Assembly: GCA_943789135.1 (NCBI GenBank)
Contig: CALSSY010000017.1
Span: 1 to 52,144, forward strand
Length of the DNA: 52,144 nucleotides
Source: an uncultured Bacteroidia bacterium
Lineage (GTDB): Bacteria; Bacteroidota; Bacteroidia; NS11-12g; UBA955
Direction of reading: 5' to 3'
Shown here: in pieces, positions 8,923 to 16,324 of the stretch
How positions within the stretch are numbered: position 1 is the stretch's first letter
Layout of the letters: the number at the start of each line of letters is the position of its first letter
The notes under the pieces: model-generated
Told to the model about the DNA's origin: nothing
What the model saw: only the letters and a program-made list of their open reading frames with translations
The model's database searches: none
Made by a program: the position numbers and the translations under genes

Positions 8923-10908
8923 GTGAAAGGATATTTCAACAGAGAAAAGGCAAACCACTGCGGCACTGAAAAGTCGATTTTTCGCGATTTAGTGTCCTTG
9001 TTTTTGGTTGGATTTTTGAGCCTTTTCAATCACGTAAATGCCCAATTTTTAAAAGTTTCCCCTACCCAACATTCTGTAGTAGTTTCGGATTCCTACAAAC
9101 ACCTGCCTTTAACAGAGGTTATTTCTTGGGGAATATTAGATACGCTAAAGCTGCCATTTTTTGAGGATTTTTCTCAGCAATTTGGCTACCCAAATCCGAG
9201 TAAATGGGCCGATAAACAAGTTTGGATTAATAATTCGTTTGCCCCCGACGCTCCCAATGCTAATATCGCCACTTTCGATCATTTGGATGAATCCGGGAAT
9301 CCCTACCAAGCCCTATCTACGCGTGAATCTGTTTATGCAGATAGCTTAACCTCACAACCTATCAATTTGCAGTTCTACCGTAAAGGAGCCAATACATTTC
9401 CTTACAGACTTACAGATGGCATTTACTTGAGCTTTTTTTACAAAAACCAAGGTTTGGGCGATGTTCCGGAGTTAGAAGATTCTCTAATTCTATTCTTCAA
9501 AACCCAGTCAGGTAATTGGCGCAAAGTTTGGGGCGTAAGCGGACCACACAATACAAAGTTCAAGGAAGTGTTTGTACCCATCGATTCGATGGATTATTTA
9601 ATTCCAGACTTTCAGTTTCGCTTTGTTAATTATTCCAAAAAAACAGGAAACCTAAATCACTGGCATTTGGATTATATCCGAATGGATCAAGGTCGAATGG
9701 GCGGCGGAGTTTCCGATATTGAAGATGTTGGAGTCGTAAATGCCGAAACGGGTTTATTCAGAGATTACACCAACATTCCATATTCCCACTACAAACTCAA
9801 TGCTTCTTTACATTTAGGCAGAACGCATTTACGCGTTCGTAATATGAATGAGTTTGCCACTGTTCAAACCCGTTTCCAATTATCCGTGTCCAATGAGTTT
9901 GGACAAACCCTGTATAAGCAGGATTTCAGTGCGAGTTCTCGTAATATTTTGGGAAGTTCGGACTCGACAGAAATTTTTGAAACGCCTTATTTTGATACTT
10001 TAACGGGCAATACCCCATCCTTGAAATATCATTTTGTTATTGACCCTCAGAGTAACGATCAAACTCCCGATAATTACAATGCCAGCGGCAACAACAATAC
10101 CTATTGGTTGAAACACCAATTCATGCCTTGGTATGCTTATGATGATGGCAGTGCCGAAGGCGGTTTTGGTTTAGACTATGCGTATTTAGGTAATATTCCA
10201 GGTCAGTTTGCAATGGAATTCAATACCGCTCAAGACGATTCCCTGCGCGGTATTGCCATGTACTTCACCCAAAGTAAGGAAGATGTTAGTTTTCGGACTT
10301 TCACCCTTCGTGTTTGGAAAAAGATCTCTCCAATTGGAGGCGACGACCGCCAAGATGAACTCATGTATGAATTCCCGGTAAGTAAGCCTGCCTACAGAGA
10401 TAGTGTTAATTTATTTGAATATTTCTTCTTTGATTCGGTGTTGTTCCTCCCTAAAGGTCAGTATTACATTGGCTGGCACCAACGCCAACCTTATGTATTG
10501 AACGTGGGTTACGATAATAACTACCGCTTTGCCGATGCCAATACACCCAATCCGCATCTTTTCTATAATCTTTTAGGAAGTTGGGAACGTGCCGATTATA
10601 GTATTAAAGGTACACCAATGATGCGTATGTTATTTGGTGAACGTGTGAATTATCGTTTTTCTACCCAAAAGGTAAAGCCACTTAAACTGCATGTTTATCC
10701 GAATCCAGCTCAAGAATGGATAAAAGTAAACGTTAATTCTGGCAAAACTTTGAGAGAAATCTACATCCTCGACGGAACTGGACGGAAAATTTTAAATACA
10801 CAAAACACCCATATTCGTATTTCGCATTTACCAAGGGGCACTTATTACATCCATGCCATTTACACCGATGGACAACGCAGCAGCGCCCCCATTAACCTAA
10901 TACACTAA
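8923..10908 (+). CDS. Secreted protein with type IX (type A) sorting domain
   Basis: 661 residues from a GTG start. A signal peptide with a long n-region ends near VNAQF (about residue 41). The large middle is beta-rich with many Asp, Asn and aromatic residues and no catalytic motif I recognise. It includes DDGSAEGGFGLDYAYL and a jelly-roll-like C-terminal half. The last 75 residues (KLHVYPNPAQEWIKVNV, then YILDGTGRKIL, LPRGTYYI) are a type A C-terminal sorting domain. The protein should therefore be exported by Sec and then by the type IX system to the cell surface or medium. Its stop overlaps the ATG of the rhodanese gene (TAATG). Confidence 0.85.
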   Translation: MKGYFNREKANHCGTEKSIFRDLVSLFLVGFLSLFNHVNAQFLKVSPTQHSVVVSDSYKHLPLTEVISWGILDTLKLPFFEDFSQQFGYPNPSKWADKQVWINNSFAPDAPNANIATFDHLDESGNPYQALSTRESVYADSLTSQPINLQFYRKGANTFPYRLTDGIYLSFFYKNQGLGDVPELEDSLILFFKTQSGNWRKVWGVSGPHNTKFKEVFVPIDSMDYLIPDFQFRFVNYSKKTGNLNHWHLDYIRMDQGRMGGGVSDIEDVGVVNAETGLFRDYTNIPYSHYKLNASLHLGRTHLRVRNMNEFATVQTRFQLSVSNEFGQTLYKQDFSASSRNILGSSDSTEIFETPYFDTLTGNTPSLKYHFVIDPQSNDQTPDNYNASGNNNTYWLKHQFMPWYAYDDGSAEGGFGLDYAYLGNIPGQFAMEFNTAQDDSLRGIAMYFTQSKEDVSFRTFTLRVWKKISPIGGDDRQDELMYEFPVSKPAYRDSVNLFEYFFFDSVLFLPKGQYYIGWHQRQPYVLNVGYDNNYRFADANTPNPHLFYNLLGSWERADYSIKGTPMMRMLFGERVNYRFSTQKVKPLKLHVYPNPAQEWIKVNVNSGKTLREIYILDGTGRKILNTQNTHIRISHLPRGTYYIHAIYTDGQRSSAPINLIH

Positions 10909-11225
10909 TGATAGAAGATATTTCCGTAATCAATCTTAAAAAGCGCCTTGATGCGGGTGAAAAAATAAATCTTATTGATGTTCGCGAAACTTTTGAATTC
11001 GAAGAATTCAATTTAAATGGCACCTTAATTCCCTTGGGAGAATTGCCATCGCGCATTGATGAAATAGAACACCTAAAAAATGAGGAAATAATCGTTCACT
11101 GTCGTTCCGGGAAAAGAAGCCAAACCGCACAACAGTTTTTGTTGCAGATGGGCTTTCAAAATGTTAGAAATTTATTAGGTGGCGTATTGGATTGGCAAAG
11201 TCACTTCGGAAGCGACCCTGTTTAA
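10908..11225 (+). CDS. Single-domain rhodanese-like sulfurtransferase
   Basis: 105 residues, the size of GlpE/PspE-type rhodaneses. The catalytic loop IVHCRSGKRS places the persulfide-forming Cys at residue 65, and LIDVRETFEFEEFN is the conserved N-terminal rhodanese segment. There is no signal peptide, so it is cytoplasmic. Its sulfur donor and acceptor cannot be told from sequence. Its ATG overlaps the stop of the type IX secreted protein, so it is probably co-transcribed with it, though no functional link is evident. Confidence 0.9.
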   Translation: MIEDISVINLKKRLDAGEKINLIDVRETFEFEEFNLNGTLIPLGELPSRIDEIEHLKNEEIIVHCRSGKRSQTAQQFLLQMGFQNVRNLLGGVLDWQSHFGSDPV

Positions 11226-11251
11226 ACTGATTTTTACCTAACTTCGGACTT

Positions 11252-13197
11252 GTGAAACACGAGTTCCGAAATTTCCATATATGGCGCGGTCTGCTTTTAT
11301 TTGTTGGACTTTGTCTTTCACTATTTTTCAGTTTCTGCAATACCCAAGAAACCATTGTTAGCAGCGATAAGGATTCCTTATACTTTTGGAATTTACACGA
11401 TACCGTCGATTATGTAGGCATGCAAGAATGCCAAACCTGTCATTACGAAATTCACCAAACCTTCGTGCATACAGGTATGGGTCAAAGCTTTGATAGAGCT
11501 TCCCCCGAGAAATCGAAAGGGAAATTTCCGATCATGCACCTACCCTGGAAAGAGCGCCGCGGAACTCCTATTTACGATCCCAAAACCGGATTTCATTACC
11601 AAGCATTCTGGCGCAACGATAGTTTGTTCATTCGACAGTACGAGTCTGATGCGCAGCAGCGCAACCTAGTCACATTCATGCGCGAGGAGTATATACCTTA
11701 TATAATAGGTAGTGGACAGCATACCAATTCGCACTTTTGGACCGACGGGTCGTATGTCTACCAGGCGCCGCTCACGTTTTATACGCAAAAAGGCATTTGG
11801 GATTTGCCACCGGGTTACGAAGAACAAAATATAGGCTTTAACCGTAAAATCGACATGGAATGCATGAGCTGCCATAATGCCATGCCCAAAGTGGCGAAAA
11901 GTGCAAAAAATTTCTTTGAAAAAGTTCCCTTAGGCATCGATTGCGAGCGTTGTCACGGTCCCGGTGAACTCCATGTAAATCTCAAAAAACAGGGCATTTT
12001 AGTCGATACATCTAAGTATGCCGATCGCAGCATCGTAAATCCCAAGCGTTTGCCCTACCGATTGCAGGTTGATATCTGTCAGCGCTGTCATTTACAGGGG
12101 AATAACGTACTCAAAGAGGGTAAACATTTCGACGATTTCAGGCCTGGAATGGCGTTGAAAGACGTGTTTGAAATTTACATGCCGAAGTACGAAAACGAGG
12201 ACTATTTTGTGATGGCCGGACATGCGGATCGCTTTCAAAAAAGCGCGTGTTTTATAGGTTCTAATAAGGGCGATGCCGAAGCGTACAATCCAAATTTAAA
12301 TTTCACGTGCATCAACTGTCACAATCCGCATGTGAGTGTGAAAGCTACCAACAATGAGCGCTTTAATAATACGTGTATGGGATGCCACCAAGCGGAAAGC
12401 AAACGCAGTGCGCTGCACGATTGTAAATTGCCGAAAGCGAAGCGCATTCACAAGGCGGGCTGTGTGGGATGCCATATGCCGGGAAGCAGTGCCGAAGACA
12501 TTCCTCATGTGATGGTGCACGATCATAAGATCCAGCGGCCTAAAGCCACTGGCGATATAGAGAGTCACAAGGGAAAGTTGTTGGGATTGTATGCGGTAAA
12601 TAATCCGGCACCCGATGCCAAGGATGAGATACGGGCCTATTTGAGCTATTTTGAAAAATTCGATCCGAATCCCTTGTATTTGCAAAAAGCGGGAACCTTA
12701 TTGCACAAACATCCCGATGCCTATACAGTCGCGCATTCACGAGGCCTATTTAAAGGGCAATTTTAAAGATATCGTATGCTTTCTAAGCAATTAAGCGGTC
12801 TATCGACGCATGGACCTGTTATCGTGTAGCGAAAAGTCACGATCAACAGCAGCAGTTAAAAGCGGCGTTGGAATGGTATGAGAAGGCGCGAGAATTGCAA
12901 AACAAAGAACCCGATTTTGTTGCAGAATTCGCAAATGCATTGATACGAGATCGGCAGCTCGTAAAGGCGAAGCAGCTATTGGAGCAACAGTTGAAGGAGG
13001 TACAAAAGCACGAATTGACGTGGATTAATTTGGGATCGGTATATTTTCTTGAAGGAAATAAATCACAGGCTAAAAAATGTTACGAGCGGGCATTGCAATT
13101 GAATCCGAGAAACAAGCAAGCGCATTTGTATTTGTCGGAATTATACGATTCTGTGGGCGACATGGAAAAGAGTCGCTTTCATAAACAACGATCTTAG
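11252..13197 (+). CDS. Heptaheme c-type cytochrome with C-terminal TPR domain (frameshifts)
   Basis: Starts at GTG 11252 with a basic stretch and a hydrophobic segment (LLLFVGLCLSLFFSFC), so it is exported. Seven CxxCH heme sites are visible: CQTCH, CMSCH, CERCH, CQRCH, CINCH, CMGCH and CVGCH. This resembles the cytochrome c554/multiheme families that move electrons in the periplasm. At 12740-12860 the sense changes frame at least twice (AIHEAYLKGNFKDIV, then AWTCYRVAKSHDQQQQ) and continues into TPR helices (12868-13197, LNLGSVYFLEG-type and CYERALQLNPRN). The whole would be about 645 residues. The cytochrome plus TPR layout is known in Bacteroidota but its electron partners are not. Whether the break is real needs reads. 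Confidence 0.8.
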
Positions 13198-13217
13198 GGG
13201 AATTGTTATTTTTTTTC

Positions 13218-13225
13218 GAAATTTG
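13218..13225 (+). promoter_or_regulatory. -7-like box 6 nt before the CoA-transferase start
   Basis: GAAATTTG, differing from TAnnTTTG only at its first base, is followed by 6 bases and ATG 13232. No -33 TTG is seen at the right distance. Confidence 0.35.
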
Positions 13226-13231
13226 TAGAAG

Positions 13232-13886
13232 ATGTTAGATAAATTTGGGATTGCGAAAGTCATTGCACGGGAGCTAAAAGACGGCTATTATGTGAATTTA
13301 GGAATTGGCATACCTACGTTGGTAGCCAATTATATCCCTGAAGGTATAGAGGTTATATTACAAAGTGAAAATGGCTTATTGGGAATGGGTCCCTTCCCAA
13401 TTGAAGGCGAAGAAGATGCCGATTTGATCAATGCCGGAAAGCAAACCATTACCATGTTGCCGGGTTCTGCGGTTTTCGATGGAGCCACCAGCTTTGGAAT
13501 GATCCGCGCGGGCAAGGTAGATTTAACGGTATTAGGGGCGATGGAAGTGAGCGATACCGGCGATATTGCCAATTGGAAAATACCGGGCAAGATGGTGAAA
13601 GGCATGGGAGGCGCAATGGATTTGGTGGCATCGGCAAAAAACATCATTGTGGCCATGCAACATACCAACAGAGATGGCGAAAGTAAGCTGTTGAAATCGT
13701 GCACCCTTCCTATTACAGGATTAAAATGCGTAAAGAAAGTGGTAACAGAATTGGGTGTTTTTGACATTACAGAACGGGGTTTTGAGCTTAGGGAAATAGC
13801 CCCTGGAGTTACTGATAGATGAAATTCGCTCTAAAACGGAAGGTCGCTTGGTAATAGAAGGCGATATCCCTGAAATTCAAATTTAA
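13232..13886 (+). CDS. 3-oxoacid CoA-transferase subunit B (late frameshift)
   Basis: About 217 residues, the usual B-subunit length. It carries [16 protein letters not shown] and the [10 protein letters not shown] motif with the catalytic glutamate that forms the CoA thioester, then [14 protein letters not shown] and [12 protein letters not shown]-type enzymes move CoA between succinyl-CoA and acetoacetate (ketone body and branched-chain use). The open frame ends at 13822, but the family's C-terminus ([18 protein letters not shown]) continues in another frame to a TAA at 13884-13886, so a one-base indel lies near 13812. The A subunit, normally adjacent, is not in this window. Confidence 0.87.
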
Positions 13887-13897
13887 ATGCTGGATTT

Positions 13898-14278
13898 ATG
13901 ACCGTTCAACAGCCAGAGACAAAGCCAGAGCTGTTATTATTATACGACGGTCATTGTAATTTGTGCAATTGGGCGGTGGCGTATGTATACCGCAACGATC
14001 GGCGCAAGCGCATTCAAACACAATCCTTACAGTCTTACAAGTTGCCTTTACCTGAAGGTTTAAACCTGGTGGAAGGCATACCCGATTCGGTATTGTTTTA
14101 TGCCAACGGCAGGTGGCATAACCAAAGTACGGCGATACTGGAATTAATGCGCGCATTAGGCGGTGTGCACCGTTTTTTTCTCTTGGGATATGGAATTCCG
14201 GCCGGTTTAAGGAACGCGATTTACCGATGGGTGTCGCGGAATCGATATCGATGGTTCGGAAGGCGAGATCGGTGTTAG
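13898..14278 (+). CDS. DCC-family thiol-disulfide oxidoreductase-like protein (DUF393)
   Basis: 126 residues. It opens with LLLYDGHCNLCNWAV, the DGxCxxC motif that names the DCC family, whose members are thioredoxin-fold-like proteins of unclear substrate. PDSVLFYANGRWHNQSTAIL and the Arg-rich C-terminus YRWFGRRDRC are also typical. It starts at ATG 13898, 11 bases after the CoA-transferase stop, so the two may share a transcript. The last 60 bases and the 12 bases after the stop are copied, with changes, at 14456-14530. Confidence 0.85.
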   Translation: MTVQQPETKPELLLLYDGHCNLCNWAVAYVYRNDRRKRIQTQSLQSYKLPLPEGLNLVEGIPDSVLFYANGRWHNQSTAILELMRALGGVHRFFLLGYGIPAGLRNAIYRWVSRNRYRWFGRRDRC

Positions 14279-14290
14279 GGGTGTTTGTCA
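14216..14290 (+). repeat. Tail of DCC gene, first copy of a 75-base duplication
   Basis: This segment and 14456-14530 are clearly similar along their length (shared GGGTGTCGCGGAAT and GTGTTAGG-GTGTTTGTCACA). The similarity continues past the stop codon. Confidence 0.7.
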
Positions 14291-14384
14291 CACGGTTCAC
14301 TTGATTAACGGTGTAGCAAATACAAAAACATCAACAACAAGGCAAGTAGATGATTAAAATATCTAAAAAATGAGCAACAAGCAA

Positions 14385-14414
14385 CTTTGATGGTAACGTA
14401 CGTTAACATCAAAG
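14385..14414. repeat. 30-base near-perfect palindrome
   Basis: CTTTGATGGTAACGT read against its other half ACGTTAACATCAAAG pairs in 14 of 15 positions, with a G/A clash as the only mismatch. It lies between the two DCC-tail copies, outside any gene. It could be a dimer-binding operator, a cruciform or a terminator-like stem; there is no T run. Confidence 0.75.
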
Positions 14415-14455
14415 AGTTTTGAATATCAAAAAACAAAGAAAATGAGATACAAAAC

Positions 14456-14530
14456 AATTTACCGCTGGGTGTCGCGGAATTGATACCGTTGGTTTGGACG
14501 GTTGGATCCGTGTTAGGAGTGTTTGTCACA
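14456..14530 (+). pseudogene. Remnant of a second DCC-family gene 3' end
   Basis: Translates as IYRWVSRN, stop, YRWFGRLDPC, stop. It matches the end of the DCC gene 240 bases upstream, but a C to T change has made a TGA inside. Only the tail is present. It differs enough to be an old duplicate or a paralogue remnant. Confidence 0.65.
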
Positions 14531-14550
14531 AGTGGCAACCCCTTAAACCC
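14529..14550. repeat. Left 22-base direct repeat flanking the toxin-antitoxin module
   Basis: CAAGTGGCAA, then C, then CCCTTAAACCC. The same 22 bases with one change (G for C) occur at 15876-15897, enclosing the toxin remnant and the antitoxin. Confidence 0.75.
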
Positions 14551-14558
14551 TATTCAAT

Positions 14559-14983
14559 CTAAAGGGGCAAGCTCCATTCAATAGTTTTCAATCTCTTAGA
14601 TACTTCAGTAAGGGTGCGCATTATTTCGTATTCATCAGGAATATCACCGATAATCAATTCGCTGAAGCTTCCTGTATATACGTCTTTGATTTGTAGCCAC
14701 GTTTCTTCTGTTTTTGAGAAAATAAGCGCCTCACTTGGATGCCTTTTCAACCAGTCATTATTGTTTTTGAAACTTTCTATATCGTCGGTACCTACCTCGA
14801 TGAGCATGTTATCAAATTGCGAGGATTCGAAGAAACTTCTCATAGAAACATCTCGTAAAGTAAGATGTAGATCAGAGGCATGCCGGATTTTGTTCTTTAG
14901 ATCTGAAATAGGATTCTGTGTGTTTGAAAAACGCACTAAGCTCATTATTTTTTCACACAACGTTCGTTTTGATGTAATTTCAT
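14559..14983 (-). pseudogene. AbiEii/AbiGii-type toxin with internal deletion
   Basis: The C-terminal 140 residues of an AbiEii-family nucleotidyltransferase toxin remain: RTLCEKIMSLVRFS, KIRHASDLH, SFKNNNDWLKRHPSEALIF. The original start is still there: ATG 14983 overlaps the antitoxin stop (ATGA) and reads MKLHQN, the usual beginning of Bacteroidota members. It then runs straight, out of frame, into the RTLCEKIM segment. About 170 codons, including the nucleotidyltransferase core (the GGTxLSK and DxD motifs of the family), are therefore missing. The 133-codon open frame from TTG 14960 would make only a helper domain. The toxin should be inactive. The family comparison is from memory. Confidence 0.75.
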
Positions 14984-15705
14984 TTTATATGCCAATTTTC
15001 TTTCGACGGAAGAAACTTTTGTTCTATTCGGATATAATAATAAGATAGGGGATTTAAGCTTTTTTTAAGAGTATCTAGACCTACATCAGAACCAATTATT
15101 TCTAGCAATGCACCTAGAAATGCTCTTGCTTTTGGTGGATAGAACAGGCTGCAAGCAACCAATGTTTTAAGGTCTTTTTCATTGAGATTATATAAAATAT
15201 TTTTCAATATTTGAATCCCATTTTCCATTGATAAGTCTTGTATTTTATTAAAATCTTTTATAGCATCTAATATTTCAAGAAATTTATAGTTCTCATCAGA
15301 TACTGCGACGTAGCTAAGAGTTGATTTAATATTTAATATCTCATTGGAGTAAGAAAACCTTTTTCTGCTACTAGCGATTTTAATAGTTTTGGGAACTTGT
15401 GTGGTAAGTCCCATTTGATTGTAAAGAGCCGTACCCGTTATATAGGCAATGCGTTTCTTTTTTTCAAAAATATAAGGCTTTATTAGCTCCTCTTCGCTTG
15501 GTTTAAGTTCCCCAAACACCGTCATTCTAGGCTTGTAAAAAATACCGTTTGAAAGCCTTTTAATTACCCCGACTTTAATAAGCCGCTCCATCGTTTTAGC
15601 CGCTGCTACATAATCTTTAGCGTTAATGTCCAGCTCGTCATAATTAAATGTAGTTCCCGTAGGGAATTGGCCAATTTGCGTTTTTAGTATTTGGGAAACG
15701 GACAT
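14980..15705 (-). CDS. AbiEi/DUF6088-like antitoxin
   Basis: 241 residues, intact. The N-terminal part (MSVSQILKTQIGQFPTGTTF, YVAAAKTMERLIKVGVIKRLSNGIFYKP) is a winged-helix DNA-binding domain as in AbiEi antitoxins, which repress their own promoter and neutralise the AbiEii toxin (a type IV pair in the best-known cases). The remainder (PYIFEKKKRIAYITGTALYNQMGLTTQVPKTI and onward) is the DUF6088-type middle and C-terminal region. The stop overlaps the old toxin start (ATGA). It has its own strong promoter. With the toxin gutted, it may persist as a free DNA-binding protein or an anti-addiction remnant. Confidence 0.8.
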   Translation of the reverse strand: MSVSQILKTQIGQFPTGTTFNYDELDINAKDYVAAAKTMERLIKVGVIKRLSNGIFYKPRMTVFGELKPSEEELIKPYIFEKKKRIAYITGTALYNQMGLTTQVPKTIKIASSRKRFSYSNEILNIKSTLSYVAVSDENYKFLEILDAIKDFNKIQDLSMENGIQILKNILYNLNEKDLKTLVACSLFYPPKARAFLGALLEIIGSDVGLDTLKKSLNPLSYYYIRIEQKFLPSKENWHIK

Positions 15706-15712
15706 TGCTTAA

Positions 15713-15742
15713 CAAATATAGCATTATAAAATTTATTGTCAA
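15713..15742 (-). promoter_or_regulatory. Consensus promoter of the antitoxin, 7 nt from the start
   Basis: On the minus strand TTG (15742-15740), exactly 19 bases, then TATATTTG (15720-15713), 7 bases and ATG 15705. This is the best match to TTG-N19-TAnnTTTG in the window and leaves almost no mRNA leader. Confidence 0.75.
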
Positions 15743-15817
15743 GTAAAACGTGTAAAATATTTGACATTTTGTTGAAGAAATACTGAGTTTAATCACTGCA
15801 AGATCTCTCGCCACCTT

Positions 15818-15842
15818 ACCCACCCTTTTAACTGTGGGGTGC
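15818..15842. repeat. REP-like repeat, copy 1
   Basis: 25 bases, ACCCACCCTTTTAAC then TGTGGGGTGC, identical at 15971-15995. The ends (ACCCAC/GTGGGGT) can pair. About 20 bases before each copy share a CTGCAAG..CTC segment as well. Confidence 0.75.
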
Positions 15843-15875
15843 GCCCGCACCCGCCAGGAACACCGCATACTCCGC

Positions 15876-15897
15876 CAAGTGGCAAGCCCTTAAACCC
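15876..15897. repeat. Right 22-base direct repeat flanking the toxin-antitoxin module
   Basis: CAAGTGGCAA, then G, then CCCTTAAACCC. It partners the copy at 14529-14550 and runs into the REP-like palindrome at 15895. Confidence 0.75.
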
Positions 15898-15914
15898 ACG
15901 GTTAAAACCGTGGG
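15895..15914. repeat. REP-like palindrome
   Basis: CCCACGGTT, AA, AACCGTGGG: a perfect 9-base-pair stem with a 2-base turn. Palindromes of this GTGGG/CCCAC type are typical targets of TnpA-REP (RAYT) transposases. No RAYT gene is nearby. Confidence 0.75.
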
Positions 15915-15970
15915 ACACAACGGGAGTGTGCTAAAAAAGTAATCCCAGAATCTCTGCAAGCCCCCTCTTG

Positions 15971-15995
15971 ACCCACCCTTTTAACTGTGGGGTGC
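15971..15995. repeat. REP-like repeat, copy 2
   Basis: Identical to 15818-15842, 153 bases downstream. Confidence 0.75.
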
Positions 15996-16324
15996 AGCGC
16001 CCCGTATTTTTACACAAAGCCTAATATGCGCCTAAAAATAGTTGCTTGCGCCTGTATTTTCCCTTGTACATCGCGCCTAATTATTTGCATTAATACTTAT
16101 GAGCGCTCATTTTTCTTTCAATGCGCCTGTTTTTAACCGCATTGAATTATCTGAAACAGCTATGATTGTAGTGCTAAGTCCTGGAGCTTGTCAAGATATT
16201 TTACTAAATTGCAGCTGTATAGTTCCAACAAGTTGGTATGCCTTTAGCTTCTGCTTGGTGCCAATCGCCTGGTGGACCCTGTCCATATGTATTAAATATT
16301 AGCTAGTTTAATTCCATTGTTTTT

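Larger units (their letters stand above)
15743..16324. other. Intergenic stretch with repeats, no gene
   Basis: Besides the REP-like units it holds GCGCCT four times (16028, 16048, 16073, 16123) in AT-rich DNA. A 67-codon open frame (16099-16302) shows no family features or proper start context and is not taken as a gene. TTGTTTTTG just before 16325 may be the promoter box of the following gene. Confidence 0.5.

Noticed and set aside
13896..14300. 134-codon minus-strand open frame
   Set aside because: Exact shadow of the DCC-family gene, whose DGxCxxC motif is clear.
14305..14538. 77-codon minus-strand open frame
   Set aside because: Made from the antisense of the DCC-tail remnant and the palindrome; no protein features.
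14539..14566. Terminator stem CCCCTT/AAGGGG after the toxin remnant
   Set aside because: A six-pair stem with a 16-base loop and no T run; too weak to call.
16099..16302. 67-codon plus-strand open frame
   Set aside because: Lies in repeat-rich intergenic DNA and has no recognisable features.
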